Positions 50,601 through 59,432 are shown, counted from the first letter of the stretch. The stretch: DNA of 64,000 nt from Caulobacter sp. 602-2 (GCF_011043625.1 NZ_JAAKGT010000006.1:234452-298451), one strand, 5' to 3'. Translations and numbers: made by a program. The notes: generated by a model not told the origin, from the sequence alone.

Positions 50601-53600
50601 CGTCGCCAAGGCGCAAGGCCCCGGACGCCGAACTGACCAGGAGGTCGCCGTCGACATCGGCGGAGACAAGCCGCGTGTCGCCGCCGCCCCTGACCTCGGA
50701 GGCGCCGCCCGCCGTCAGCTGGCCGATCGTCAGCGGGCCGCTGGAGACGACGACCGTGACCGCGTCCCGGGCGGCGAGGGTCGTGAGGGTCGTGTCGGTG
50801 CGATCCAGGTGGACCCCGACCTTGCCGTTGGCGCTCGAGGCCTCCACCACCGTGCTGGCCCCTGCCGAGGTGACCAGATTGGCCGTGGTGACGGCGCCGG
50901 GCGTCGCCGCGCCGAGGGTCACGTCGCCGTTAGCAGATTGCACGAGCAGGCTGTTGCTGCCGGTTCCGGTCAGAACCGCCGCTCCCAATCCGGCCGCGCC
51001 GGTTGCGGCGGAGACCTCGATCAGGTCCGCGGCCTTGGCCGAGACGAGGGTCATGCCGCCGACGCTGGCGGTGGCCCGGACTTGCCCGGTCGCGGCGTTC
51101 AGCGCGCCCAACTGGCCGCTGGCGGCGGTTACGCGGATGTCGCCGTTGTCGCTGGTGATGTCGCCGCCGGTGACGCCGCCCACCGTGGTGAGGGTGATGT
51201 CGCCGCCATAGCGCATGGAGGCGCCTGTGAAGTCGAGGTCGCCGACCGTGTCGTCGATCGTCCAGTCGCCGGCCTTGGCGCCCAGCGGGCTGAGGGCCGC
51301 GATCGAGAACCCGCCGCCGGCCAGGACATAGTCGCCGCCGACCGTGACGTCGCCGGCCACGTTCACCTGGCCGGTTCCGCCGTCCAGGGTCACCGATCCG
51401 TCGCCGGCGACCGTGTCGAGCGCGACGCCTTGGCCGCTCACGTCGATGTCGCCGTCGCCCAGCCCCGAGCCGGCGCTCAGTTGCGCCAGGCCCAGGATCG
51501 CGCCGTCCTGGGCGACGATGGTCAGCTTGCGGTCGGCGTGGATCGCCGCGGTTCCCAGGTCGAGGTCGCCGAGGGTGTCGGTGATGGCGACGTCGCGGAT
51601 GACGCCGTTGAACAGGGTGGGGGTCAGGGCGTCGCCGAGGAAGGCCTGGGCGGTGATGGCGTAGTCGCCGCCGCTGGTGATCGTGGAGCCGGTCTCCAGC
51701 GAGCCGCCCATGGCTTCGATCGTGATGTTGTAGGCGGCGATCTCGTCGATCTTCAGGTCGCCGGTCTTCTGGACGACGGTGGCGCTGCCGCCGATCGACG
51801 CGCCGACCAGGGCCACGCCGTTGGTGGCCGAGTCGATGTTGACCACGGCGTCGCCGTCGAAGGACAACACCTGCAACCCGCCCAGGCCGCCGCTGGCGGC
51901 GTTGGTGTCGACATAGTTTGCGGCGGTGATCGAGACCTTGTCGTCGGCGCCGAAGGTGGCGGTGTTGGCCGCCAGCACGACCACGCCGTCCGGCGCCTTG
52001 GCGCCGCGCAGCGTCGCGTCGCCGTAGAGCGAGGCGACCACGACCGTCTGCCCGGCCTCGGCCAGTTGCACCGTGAGGTCGGTGTCCATGGCCGAAGCCT
52101 CGAGCATGCCGCCGGCCGTGACATGGCCAAGCTCGACGGCGCCGCCGATGAGCTCCAGGTCGCCGTCGCTGGAGATCAGGCTGGCCAAGCGGCCGTCCAG
52201 CAGGCCGTCGGTCTCGACGTGCACCAGGCCCGCGCCGTGAACCGACCCCGTGATCGTCAGGTCGCCGCCGGCGTCGTAAAGGCTGACGTCGCCGTTGGCG
52301 GCCGTGGCCGTTCCGACGGTCATCGCGCCGTCCAGCACTTCCGCATAGACGTCGCCGGTCGTGGCCGTGAGCGCGCCGAAGGCGCCGGGGCCGCTGGCGA
52401 TCGTGATGTCGACGTCCGCGCCCTCGACCGTGTCGATCGCCGCGCTGGTGTCGAGATGGACCATGGCCGAGCCGCTGGTCGACTTCACCTCGGCCGTTCC
52501 CGTGCCGCCGCCCGAGCGGGTGAAGACGTTGTCGGAGGTGATCGCCGTATAGTCGGGATCGCCCAGGACGGCGTTGCCGGATGCGGTGATGCGGAGATCA
52601 CGGGCCGCGCCCGCGCCGGTCAGGTCGGCCTTGCGCAGGATGGCCTGGCCGCCGAAGGACTGGACGGTGATGTCGTCGCCGGCCGTCGCCGAGGCCAGGT
52701 CGATGTCGCCCGCCGCCATCACCGTGACGTCGCCGCCGGCCGCCAGGTCGTAGGCGCTGGTCAGGATGTCATAGGACTCCAGCCGCAGATTGCCGGTGGC
52801 GGTCAGGGCGCCGGCCAGCACCAGGCCGCCGTCGGTGTCGATGATCGTCAGGTTGCGGATCGTTCCGCCGGGGGTCAGCGCCGCGCCCGTCCAGTCGCGC
52901 GCCTTGGCGGTGTAGTCGCCGCCGCCCAATGTGACGCTGGTGGCGTTGATCGTGCCGTTCGTCGCGTCGAGGTAGGCGCTGAAACCCTCGATGACGTCGA
53001 CGTCGAAGCCGCCGTCTATGCCGATCCAGGCCGTGCCGACCGTGTTGCTGGCGGTCACCGAGGTCAGGCCGCCGCCGGTCAGGCTGTCCAGGAACACCAT
53101 GGCGTCGCCGCCCGACGAGGTGACGTTGATTGTTCCGGCGCCGCCCGTGCGGCTGACGTAATCAGCAGCGCCGATGCTCAACGGGGTGTCGGCGCCCAGG
53201 GTCGCCGTTCCCGTGGCGGAGATCGTGAGATCGCCGCCGCCTGTCAGCAAGGCCCTGCGCAGGGTCGCTCTGCCGGACAGCGCCTGGACGAGGGCCGATC
53301 CGCCGGACGACAGGGAAATGGCCGACACGTCGCCCGTGGTCGCCGTCAAGGTGGCGTCGCCGCCGGCGGAGAGCAGGCCGCTCAAGCCGGTGTTGACGGT
53401 CAGGCCGGTCGCACCCGTGAGGTCGAGGTCGCGTGCAGCGACGATCTGGACGTCCGAATTCACGGTCAGGTCGCCTGCCGTGGTGGTTATGGTGATGTCG
53501 CGCCCGCCGACATCGCCGGCGACGGTCAGGGCTTTGGCGTTGTTCAGCACCACGTCGCCGGTCAGTGTCTGAACGTCGCCGACCTGATTGATCATGTTCG

Positions 53601-55008
53601 CGCCGGTCAGGCTGACGCCCATGGCGGCCTCTGCGGCCAAGGCGTTGGCCGTGACCACGCCCGACGTCTGGTTCAGGGCGCCGGTGGCCGAGGTCAGCGA
53701 GGCCGTGCCTGCGGCGCTGTAGGCGCCCGTCAGCGCCAAGTTGCCGCCGCCGGTCCAGGTCAGGTTCCTGCTCGACGAAGCCGAGGCCAGGCTCGTCGAT
53801 GTGGCGGCGCTGACGGTGATGTCGCCGGCCCTTGAGCCGCTTCCCGTGGTCTCCAGCGACTGGGCGGATACCGAGCCTGCTGTCGAGCGAAGCAGAATGT
53901 GGGAATCGTCGCTTCCGGTTCCCAGGGTCCTCAGGCGAGAGCTGGCCGACGAGCCGACCGTCACGTTGCCGTCGGCGGTGATCTCGATGTCGTCGCCGGC
54001 GTAGATCCGGTTGGTCAGCAGCGCCGAGGTCGTGGCGGTCAGATAGACGCTGCGCCCGGCGTCGATGGTGCTCGCGAAGACCTGGGGCGCGCTCAGGGTC
54101 AGGTCGCGCGCCGAGTTGCCGAGGGTCAGCGAGGCTGATCCGTTGCTGGTGATCAGGATATCGCCGGAGGTCGTGGTGGTGGCCGCCCCGACCGAGCTGT
54201 TGTTGTTCGATGAGACGGTGACGCCGGTGGCGCCGGTGATCTGGGTCACGGTCGCGCCGGCGCCGCCCGCGGTGACCGTGGCCGCGCCGCTGGTGGCCGT
54301 GACTTCCGAGGCGGTGATCGAGCCGGATGTCGTGCTGACCTGAGCCGTCGCGCCATAGACCGTCTGGGCGCTGAGAGCGCCGCTGGTTGCGCTGAGCACG
54401 ACGTTGCCGGACGCATCGATGGAGGCGCTGGTCGCCGAACTGACCGTGGACAGGCGGATCAATCCGTTGGACGCCGCGCGAAGCACGGCCGTCGGATCGG
54501 CGGCGTTGACGAAGTTGGCGTCGATCAGCCCCGTGCCGCCGGCGAAGACGAAGCCGCCTGCGCTCATGGTCGCGCCGGGCGAGACGATCACGCCTTGCGG
54601 CGAATAGAACCAGATGTTGCCGCCGGTCGCCGCCCCGACCCTGCCGGTGACCGTGCCGCCGTTGTCGATGGCGATCTGGCTGGTCGTCTTGTTCAGCACG
54701 ATGTCGCTGGAGGCGTTGAACTGGAACTCCAGCGTGTCGCCGTTGCTGACGTGCAGGCTGGACCAGTTGATCACCGTCCGTGAGGCGTTCAGCTGGACCT
54801 GCAGGGTGATGGGGTCGGCATAGGTGATCAGCGGCTGCGAGCCGCCCGAGGAGACCGTGATGTCGCCGGCCCCCGGGATGGTCGGGAGGGTCCCGGCCGA
54901 AGCGGGCTCGGCCAGCATGGCGGCGACGCCGCACAGGGCCGAGGCGGCCAGCAGTTTCGTCCGGCGCGGCGAACGGGGGGCGGGGAAGCGGGGCGGGGAC
55001 TGGGTCAT
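47677..55008 (-). CDS. Filamentous-haemagglutinin-type TpsA adhesin with YDG repeats
   Basis: A 2443-residue secreted protein. Signal: basic start (SPRRTKLLAASALCGVAAML) to EPASA. TPS secretion domain at about residues 40-200 (TVINWSSLHVSNGDTLEF, NIWFYSPQGVIVSPGATM). A very long beta-helix-like middle (residues about 200-1680) is built of short Thr/Ser/Gly/Asp strands (DITVSAATST, DVTVMAAGDIDLASAT). Six 83-residue YDG-type repeats follow (TADNKTYDGATTATGSVALT, GVVAGDTVSAGGTYAFAD), then a final MBG-like unit and a short tail with two Cys (ACEGEGC). Its transporter gene lies just upstream. Probable role: surface adhesion or biofilm matrix. It shares architecture but little sequence with the adhesin at 22370. 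Confidence 0.92.
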   Translation of the reverse strand: MTQSPPRFPAPRSPRRTKLLAASALCGVAAMLAEPASAGTLPTIPGAGDITVSSGGSQPLITYADPITLQVQLNASRTVINWSSLHVSNGDTLEFQFNASSDIVLNKTTSQIAIDNGGTVTGRVGAATGGNIWFYSPQGVIVSPGATMSAGGFVFAGGTGLIDANFVNAADPTAVLRAASNGLIRLSTVSSATSASIDASGNVVLSATSGALSAQTVYGATAQVSTTSGSITASEVTATSGAATVTAGGAGATVTQITGATGVTVSSNNNSSVGAATTTTSGDILITSNGSASLTLGNSARDLTLSAPQVFASTIDAGRSVYLTATTSALLTNRIYAGDDIEITADGNVTVGSSASSRLRTLGTGSDDSHILLRSTAGSVSAQSLETTGSGSRAGDITVSAATSTSLASASSSRNLTWTGGGNLALTGAYSAAGTASLTSATGALNQTSGVVTANALAAEAAMGVSLTGANMINQVGDVQTLTGDVVLNNAKALTVAGDVGGRDITITTTAGDLTVNSDVQIVAARDLDLTGATGLTVNTGLSGLLSAGGDATLTATTGDVSAISLSSGGSALVQALSGRATLRRALLTGGGDLTISATGTATLGADTPLSIGAADYVSRTGGAGTINVTSSGGDAMVFLDSLTGGGLTSVTASNTVGTAWIGIDGGFDVDVIEGFSAYLDATNGTINATSVTLGGGDYTAKARDWTGAALTPGGTIRNLTIIDTDGGLVLAGALTATGNLRLESYDILTSAYDLAAGGDVTVMAAGDIDLASATAGDDITVQSFGGQAILRKADLTGAGAARDLRITASGNAVLGDPDYTAITSDNVFTRSGGGTGTAEVKSTSGSAMVHLDTSAAIDTVEGADVDITIASGPGAFGALTATTGDVYAEVLDGAMTVGTATAANGDVSLYDAGGDLTITGSVHGAGLVHVETDGLLDGRLASLISSDGDLELIGGAVELGHVTAGGMLEASAMDTDLTVQLAEAGQTVVVASLYGDATLRGAKAPDGVVVLAANTATFGADDKVSITAANYVDTNAASGGLGGLQVLSFDGDAVVNIDSATNGVALVGASIGGSATVVQKTGDLKIDEIAAYNITIEAMGGSLETGSTITSGGDYAITAQAFLGDALTPTLFNGVIRDVAITDTLGDLDLGTAAIHADRKLTIVAQDGAILGLAQLSAGSGLGDGDIDVSGQGVALDTVAGDGSVTLDGGTGQVNVAGDVTVGGDYVLAGGGFSIAALSPLGAKAGDWTIDDTVGDLDFTGASMRYGGDITLTTVGGVTGGDITSDNGDIRVTAASGQLGALNAATGQVRATASVGGMTLVSAKAADLIEVSAATGAAGLGAAVLTGTGSNSLLVQSANGDVTLGAATPGAVTTANLVTSAGASTVVEASSANGKVGVHLDRTDTTLTTLAARDAVTVVVSSGPLTIGQLTAGGASEVRGGGDTRLVSADVDGDLLVSSASGALRLGDAAPGRVIEASGALSLEAAADIAQQGVLKAASLGVVSGTGVTLLDANEVARLDAVSVAAGGFAFNSTTALDIDGPITAVGQTVDLRSSGSISQAATGIITAQRLTGSSIGGADFGAANQVVQLGDFSNVGGRFRLIDDRALTIDGTVHSTGTISLASHGGMAFSANGKVVADGAGDAVILASDGVFTNGRGADAVSATNAGGRWLIYTQAFGDPAGSTAGNSLGGLAGKSFYGSAYDFSAETFALTPNAGNRFVYAYQPILNVTPVSQVVTYNGAIPSVSATVTGLQNGDTAADAWSGTPVIFGATSKNAGTYVLTASGSLTSDLNYGFAYGVGSLRIDPKTLGGLLTADDKTYDRTTNATGAITLSGVVTGDDVSAAGSYAFDDHNAGAGKTVTASSVALSGADAGNYVLAPLAAAQAEIFRKTITGALSADNKTYDGTTTATGSVALTGVVAGDTVSAGGTYAFADKTAASGKTVTASGTTLSGADAANYTLSGVSTAQADILRKSITGALTADNKTYDGATTATGSVALTGVVAGDTVSAGGTYAFADKTAASGKIVTASGVALSGADAANYTLSGVSTAQADILKKSITGALSADNKTYDGATTATGSVALTGVVAGDTVSAGGTYAFADKTAASGKTVTASGTTLSGADAANYTLSGVSTAQADILRKSITGALNADNKTYDGATTATGSIGLTGVVAGDTVSAGGTYAFADKTAASGKIVTASGVALSGADAANYTLTGVSTGQADILRKTITGALTANDKTYDGATTATGSIALTGLVAGDTVSAAGTYNFADRNAGSGKAVTASGVTLAGADAANYDLSAVSGDLADILRRQVTVSADGQFKPFGQVDPTLTYRIIVGSLATGDSFSGLLARAAGEAPGDYAISRGTLGLSANYDLTFTGAVFTIERLPAIEQEGSIMLKHVTQSPDFTLDWDPEPNLQTTGPACEGEGCPRQAAGAADGRVVAALP
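48085..49578 (-). repeat. Six 249-bp coding repeats (YDG domains)
   Basis: Unit starts on the minus strand lie at 49578, 49329, 49080, 48831, 48582 and 48333, exactly 249 bases apart. Copies two and four share the TVTASGTTL variant and copies three and five share IVTASGVAL, so a two-unit block of 498 bases appears to have been duplicated. Confidence 0.92.
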
Positions 55009-55034
55009 GGAGAGCGCTCCGGAGACGTCAGCGG

Positions 55035-56753
55035 TTAGAACAGGGCGGCGGACAGCGAGACGAGCACGCGCGACGAAGGCGCGTCGCCCGTGCCGAACGG
55101 GCTGTCGAAGGGCTTGGCCCAGGTCAGGTCGAGCGCCACCCGCGAGGTCAGCTGCGCCCGCACCCCGACCCCGGCCGAGGTAAGGTCCAGCTTGCCGGCG
55201 CCGACGCCCAGGTTCGTCAGTTCGGCCAGGTCGTAGAAGGCGTAGGGACGCCAGGCGGCGCGCCCGCCGTTGAAGGGCAGGGGGACGGTGCTGAACTCCA
55301 GCGAGGCCGCCAGAGCGCGGTCGCCCGACGCCGACGACGGGTCGTAGCCGCGCCCGATCGTCAGGTTGCCGACGCCATACTCCTCGTAGGACAGCAGCGG
55401 ATCGTCGGTGTGCTGCCAGACGACGTTGAGCTTGCCGATCACCGGCCCGGCCAGGCGGCCGCCGATCTCGCCCTCGGTGCGCACCACCGTGGCCTTGGGC
55501 TTGCCCAGCAGGCGCGACGCCGAAAGGTCGCCATAGCGGCTGGCCCCCAGGCCATTGCTGCCCTGGCGCACCTCGAACACGCCGGTCATGGCCACCGAAT
55601 GCGAGGCCAGACTGGCCGGGGCGTAATGGCCGTCCAGGCGCAGGAAGAACACCCGCAGGTGATCCTCGGTCAGGGTGGCCATGCCGCCGCCGAACTCGAC
55701 CTTCTGGTCGATCCAGTCGAGGCCGACGCCGATGTTGAGGTTGCGGTTGCGGTGACGCGTCAGCGGATAGGTCAGGCGGATGCTGCCGGCGAAGGAGTCG
55801 CCTTCCAGGTCCAGCGGCTTGAGAACATCGCCTGGCTTGGTCCAGCCCCAGGCGCCCGACATGTCGGCGGTGAGGCCGTCGGCCCCGATATAGAGGCGTT
55901 CGGCCACCTGGATGACCCGCTGCTCGTCGCTGGACAACGTGCCGTAGCCCAGGATCGAGGTGCGCTCGCCCAGCGGCGTGAAGCCATTGAGATCGAGGCG
56001 CGCCAGGGTCAGGTCGCGGCCGACTGTCTTGGAGCCGTAGTTCTGGGCGACCACCGAACCGTCGACGGCGTCGCGGGAGATGGCGACTTCCAGGTCCAGC
56101 GCGCCGTCGCCTTGCGGTGACGGCTTCAGCGCCGACTGGATGCGCACGCCCGGCACGTCCGAAGCCAGCAGCAGGTAGCGCTGGGCGATGTCGAGGTCGA
56201 ACGGCGCCATGCCGCGCAGCTGGTTGAGGAACCGCACGACCTGCTTCTGGGCCGGACCCGCGTCGCCGCTGTAGTTGACCGATCCGATCCGCGCCTCGAC
56301 CACCGTCAAAGTCAGGCGCCCATCGGCGATCCGCTGCTCGGGAATGACCACGTTGGCCAGCACGCCGCGCCGCAGATACAGCGACGCCACCCGGTCGCGG
56401 ATCTCGCAGACGACGCTGAGCGGAGCTTCGCGACCGATGTACTCGGCATAGGTCGAGGCCAGGGCCTGTTCGGAGACGGCCAGGCCGCCGGAGGCGCCGC
56501 CCTGGAAGTCGACCGCCTTGAGCGTCACCCTGATGGGGCTGTCACGGAAGGCGCAGGGACCGGCCTCGACGCCCTTGAACAGGTCGCCGCGCGGCGCAGC
56601 GGCGATCGGGGCGGCGTTGGCCGGATCCAGTTCCCGGCGGGAGGGCAGGGCGATCTGGGCGTCAGCCGACGTGGCGGTCAGCAGGGCCGTGGCCAGGCAG
56701 GTCACGATGCTCGCGCCCAGGACGGCGCGACGCACATCCAACAAGACTTTCAA
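55035..56753 (-). CDS. Two-partner secretion outer-membrane transporter (TpsB, ShlB/FhaC family)
   Basis: A 572-residue transporter for the adhesin downstream. It begins at a TTG (56753) preceded by GGAGGTGGGG; no ATG fits near the signal peptide (VLGASIVTCLATALLTA to ADA). Two POTRA domains at about 70-220 (VTLKAVDFQGGASGG, VVEARIGSVNYSGD, LDIAQRYLLLASDVPGV), then the barrel (LLSYEEYGVGNLTIGRGYDP contains the conserved VRGY-like loop of TpsB proteins, here IGRGYD), ending VLVSLSAALF. The stop lies 26 bases before the adhesin start, so the two form an operon transcribed leftwards. Confidence 0.92.
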   Translation of the reverse strand: MKVLLDVRRAVLGASIVTCLATALLTATSADAQIALPSRRELDPANAAPIAAAPRGDLFKGVEAGPCAFRDSPIRVTLKAVDFQGGASGGLAVSEQALASTYAEYIGREAPLSVVCEIRDRVASLYLRRGVLANVVIPEQRIADGRLTLTVVEARIGSVNYSGDAGPAQKQVVRFLNQLRGMAPFDLDIAQRYLLLASDVPGVRIQSALKPSPQGDGALDLEVAISRDAVDGSVVAQNYGSKTVGRDLTLARLDLNGFTPLGERTSILGYGTLSSDEQRVIQVAERLYIGADGLTADMSGAWGWTKPGDVLKPLDLEGDSFAGSIRLTYPLTRHRNRNLNIGVGLDWIDQKVEFGGGMATLTEDHLRVFFLRLDGHYAPASLASHSVAMTGVFEVRQGSNGLGASRYGDLSASRLLGKPKATVVRTEGEIGGRLAGPVIGKLNVVWQHTDDPLLSYEEYGVGNLTIGRGYDPSSASGDRALAASLEFSTVPLPFNGGRAAWRPYAFYDLAELTNLGVGAGKLDLTSAGVGVRAQLTSRVALDLTWAKPFDSPFGTGDAPSSRVLVSLSAALF

Positions 56754-56898
56754 GCCCCACCTCCGCCCTATCGCTCGACATCGCCCTCAAGCTAGGCGTC
56801 ACTATGGTAGAAAAACGTGCGTTGTAACACCGCTTCGCAATCTTAAGGCATCGTGGCGGGAGCGCCGACGCCCGCGATCCAGGCCGTCCGTAGGGGTT

Positions 56899-57660
56899 TC
56901 AGGGCCGCGCGATGAAGAACTCGACCGGGACGACCAACTCCACCTCGTCAGGGCGGTCGGCGGGAACCGGGGGCAGGGGCTGGGCGCGCTTGGGGGTGTT
57001 CACGGCGGCGCGATCCAGTTCGCCGAAGCCCGACGAGCGCTCCAGGCGCGACCACAGCACCTTGCCGTCCCGGCTCATCCGAAAGCGCACGTGGGCCACG
57101 CCCTGCTGTCGGCGGGCCTGGGCCGCCGGAGGGTAGCGGCGCTTCTTTTCGAGAGCAGCCAGGACCTGGCCCTCCCAGGTGGCGACGGCGTTGCTGGCGG
57201 CGCGTTGGGCGACGGGCGCGGGCTGGGTCGGCGGAGCCGTCGTCTGGGGCGCGGCCGGTCCTGGATCGACGGGCGAGGCGGGGCGCGGCGGCGTGAAGAA
57301 CACCGGCTCCGGCGCTGCCGGGGCTGTCTTGACGGGCGGCGGCTTTGGCGGTGTCGGCCGCGCGGCCTGGCGCTCCTGCTGCTGCGGGCCGGGCGGAACC
57401 TCCAGCTGGGGAACCGGCGGCGAGGTGGTCTCAAGTTCCACGATCATCGGCGCGGCGGGGGGCGGCGCCACGAAGGCTGGAGCGAACCCGCCGAACAGGA
57501 TCGCGCCGGCCAGGGCCGCGTGCAGCCCTACCGACAGCGCCATGCCAGCGGCCGTCCGCGAGCCGCCTCGGCGAGGTGCGCGGACCGCCGCGAGGGGCGC
57601 TGCGATGGGAAGATGCTCGAACGGGCCGGCTTCCTGTCTGGCCAGGGCTATGGGCTTCAC
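56899..57660 (-). CDS. TonB-family energy-transducing protein
   Basis: A 253-residue protein. GTG 57660 overlaps the upstream stop (GTGA), which fits translational coupling. Order: short cytoplasmic N-terminus, one membrane span at about residues 40-60 (GMALSVGLHAALAGAILFGG), a long Pro/Ala-rich periplasmic linker (residues about 70-165), and a TonB C-terminal domain at about 170-253 (LEKKRRYPPAAQARRQQGVA, FRMSRDGKV). It would transmit proton-motive force to outer-membrane receptors, most likely the haem-type receptor at 60642-63581. No exbB/exbD genes are in the window, so it must use ones encoded elsewhere. Confidence 0.9.
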   Translation of the reverse strand: MKPIALARQEAGPFEHLPIAAPLAAVRAPRRGGSRTAAGMALSVGLHAALAGAILFGGFAPAFVAPPPAAPMIVELETTSPPVPQLEVPPGPQQQERQAARPTPPKPPPVKTAPAAPEPVFFTPPRPASPVDPGPAAPQTTAPPTQPAPVAQRAASNAVATWEGQVLAALEKKRRYPPAAQARRQQGVAHVRFRMSRDGKVLWSRLERSSGFGELDRAAVNTPKRAQPLPPVPADRPDEVELVVPVEFFIARP

Positions 57661-58067
57661 CCCTGCGCGCCCCGCGACGGGCGCGAGACCACATAGGCCG
57701 CGCACAGGCCGATGATGGCGGCCACGAGCAGCAGCAGCGGCCACCTGGGATGGGCGCCCCACCAGAAGATCGCCAGGCCCGCGGCCATGCCGCCGCAGGC
57801 CATCAGCTTGGCGGCCGGCGGGATGGCCCGATCGCGTCGCCAGGCGCGCAAGGTGGGGCCAAAGCGCGGGTGGTCCAGCAGCCAGGCCTCCAGCCTGGGC
57901 GAGGACTTGGCGAAACAGGCCGCGGCCATGATCAGGAACACCGTCGTCGGCATCAGCGGCACGAAGGCGCCGATGAAGCCCAGCGCCACGCAGACCAGGC
58001 CAAGGACCAGCCAGACCCAGCGGATCAGGCGCGGTCGCTGGTGGGCGTCCTCAGGCGAAGGCGTCAT
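57657..58067 (-). CDS. DUF454 (YbaN-like) inner-membrane protein
   Basis: A 136-residue membrane protein. ATG 58067 begins the family-like N-terminus; the longer frame crosses the upstream gene. DUF454 features: LVLGLVCVALGFIGAFVPLM then PTTVFLIMAAACFAKSSPRL, HPRFGPTLRAWRRDRAIPPA, and a hydrophobic end (WPLLLLVAAIIGLCAAY), giving about three spans. The family has no firm biochemical function. It overlaps heme oxygenase by 17 bases upstream and tonB by 3 bases downstream, so it is embedded in a haem-use operon, which suggests a role in haem or iron handling. Confidence 0.88.
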   Translation of the reverse strand: MTPSPEDAHQRPRLIRWVWLVLGLVCVALGFIGAFVPLMPTTVFLIMAAACFAKSSPRLEAWLLDHPRFGPTLRAWRRDRAIPPAAKLMACGGMAAGLAIFWWGAHPRWPLLLLVAAIIGLCAAYVVSRPSRGAQG

Positions 58068-58647
58068 CGACCAGTCCCCGCACCCGACGGAACGCGGCGG
58101 CGGCGCCGTCGACGGCGCGGGTCTCCTCGATATCGCCGAAGGGCAGGCCGTCAAGGGCGGCGACGAAACCGCGCCAATGGCGGCCCCGGCCTTCGGGATG
58201 GGGCGCCAGGTGACGGGCCCCGAAGGTCTCGTCGAGGCCCAGGGCGGCCGCCGCTTTCAGCAGGAACGCCGCGCCGAGATTTGAGCCTTCGGCCACGTAC
58301 AGCCAGCCGAAGGCCTCGGCCGCGTCGACAGGGCCCTGGCCGAAGACCGGCGGCGTCGAGGCGCTCGGTGCGGGCTGGCCCAGGTCCTGGATGTCCTGGG
58401 CGATCAGGTCCAGCCGCCGGCGCTCAGACAGGTCTGGAACCAGGGCCGTCAGGGCGGGGTGGGTGTAGAGCGCGTCGATCTCGCGGTGGAAGCCCCACTG
58501 GGCCTTCAGGAACCGGCCGTAGCGGTCGCGATCGCGGAACGGCTCCAACGACATGATCCGGCTGTCGAGCTGGTCATGGGTGGTGCTGGTGCGAGCCTTC
58601 AGCCGCTTGGCGCGGGACGGATCGTTGATCGAGACGTGTGCGTTCAT
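58051..58647 (-). CDS. Biliverdin-producing heme oxygenase
   Basis: A 198-residue cytoplasmic enzyme that opens haem to biliverdin, CO and iron. ATG 58647 is preceded by GGAAGG. The proximal haem ligand is probably His24 (STTHDQLDSRI), and the distal helix contains GWLYVAEGSNLGAAFL, the Gly-rich segment of bacterial heme oxygenases of the BphO/PigA type. No phytochrome gene is nearby; the neighbours tonB and the receptor point to iron release from imported haem. It is the first gene of the minus-strand operon and has an ECF-type promoter matching those of the divergent fecR and receptor genes. Confidence 0.92.
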   Translation of the reverse strand: MNAHVSINDPSRAKRLKARTSTTHDQLDSRIMSLEPFRDRDRYGRFLKAQWGFHREIDALYTHPALTALVPDLSERRRLDLIAQDIQDLGQPAPSASTPPVFGQGPVDAAEAFGWLYVAEGSNLGAAFLLKAAAALGLDETFGARHLAPHPEGRGRHWRGFVAALDGLPFGDIEETRAVDGAAAAFRRVRGLVDDAFA

Positions 58648-58705
58648 GGGGCCTTCCGGAGCTTCGGGGCGCGCCGGCGATCGCATCGCATTCGCGCCTC
58701 ACGCG

Positions 58706-58734
58706 GGAATGACGGTTCAGGCCCGCCGCTTTCC
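58706..58734 (-). promoter_or_regulatory. ECF-type promoter of the heme oxygenase operon
   Basis: On the minus strand GGAAAG (58729-58734), 14 bases, then CGTCATTCC (58706-58714). It has the same elements and spacing as the promoters at 59433 and 60554. It lies about 60 bases before the heme oxygenase start. Confidence 0.65.
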
Positions 58735-58813
58735 GAAAGAAAATCGCACGAGCGCTCCGATCTTTTCGCTTCCGTCGGCTTCGCGGGCCTGCGTGCCAGG
58801 GATCGTGACGCAA

Positions 58814-58842
58814 AACAAGCCTTGTTGCGACTTATTCTCAAG
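58814..58842. promoter_or_regulatory. Fur-like box and palindrome in the divergent haem control region
   Basis: TTGCGACTTATTCTCAA at 58825-58841 resembles Fur boxes of the form TTGCGAATnATTCTCA. It abuts a perfect palindrome AACAAG-C-CTTGTT (58814-58826). Placed between heme oxygenase and the sigma gene, 73 bases before the latter, it could make the sigma gene iron-repressed. Confidence 0.55.
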
Positions 58843-58914
58843 TGTTAAGGGCGCGTTCCGGCGTCGACCGCCGGTGGCGCGCCCGCGGTCCGGGCGTTTT
58901 CGTCTGGCGGGCGC

Positions 58915-59421
58915 GTGACGCAGAAGAAGATGATCCGCTCGCACTACCAGGCCCACCGCGACGGGCTGGTCCGCTATGTCCAGGCGATCACCGGCGACCG
59001 CGACCAGGCCGAGGACGTGGTGCAGGAGGCCTATCTGCGTCTGGGCCAGGCCCTGACCGGGCGGTTGCTCGACGACCCGGGGCGCTATCTCTTCCGCATC
59101 GTGCGCAACCTGGCGCTGGATGGGCGCCGGCGGGGGCGGCGAGACGGCCGGCTTTATGCCGATGATCCCGACCCGCTGATCGAGGGCGCGCGCGACGAGC
59201 AGCCTTCTCCCGAAGCCAGCGCCCTGGCGCGCGACGACTATGAGCGCCTGCTGGCGGCGATGGCCGAACTGCCCGAGCGGACACGGATCGCCGTCGAGAT
59301 GCACCGCCTGGGCGGGGCCAAGCTGCGCGAGATCGCCGCCGAACTGGGGATATCGACCTCGGCGGCGCATCAGCTGGTGGTCGACGGCGTGGCCCACTGC
59401 CGCGACCGGTTGCGCCGCTGA
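58915..59421 (+). CDS. ECF sigma factor, FecI-like
   Basis: A 168-residue sigma factor. The first usable start is GTG 58915; ATG 58930 is a possible alternative. Region 2: YQAHRDGLVRYVQAITGDRD, QAEDVVQEAYLRLGQAL, YLFRIVRNLALDGRRR. Region 4: LAAMAELPERTRIAVEMHRL, LREIAAELGISTSAAHQLVV. The sequence and the partner FecR place it among iron-starvation sigma factors. Its likely targets are the three GGAAAR-N14-CGTC promoters around it; a Fur-like box lies before it. Confidence 0.93.
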   Translation: MTQKKMIRSHYQAHRDGLVRYVQAITGDRDQAEDVVQEAYLRLGQALTGRLLDDPGRYLFRIVRNLALDGRRRGRRDGRLYADDPDPLIEGARDEQPSPEASALARDDYERLLAAMAELPERTRIAVEMHRLGGAKLREIAAELGISTSAAHQLVVDGVAHCRDRLRR

Positions 59422-59432
59422 ACCGGATTTCT

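Noticed and set aside
50809..53835. A 1008-codon plus-strand frame inside the second adhesin gene
   Set aside because: It mirrors the adhesin's repetitive Thr/Ser/Asp codons and gives Arg/Gly/Val/Asp-rich sequence without motifs or a signal peptide.
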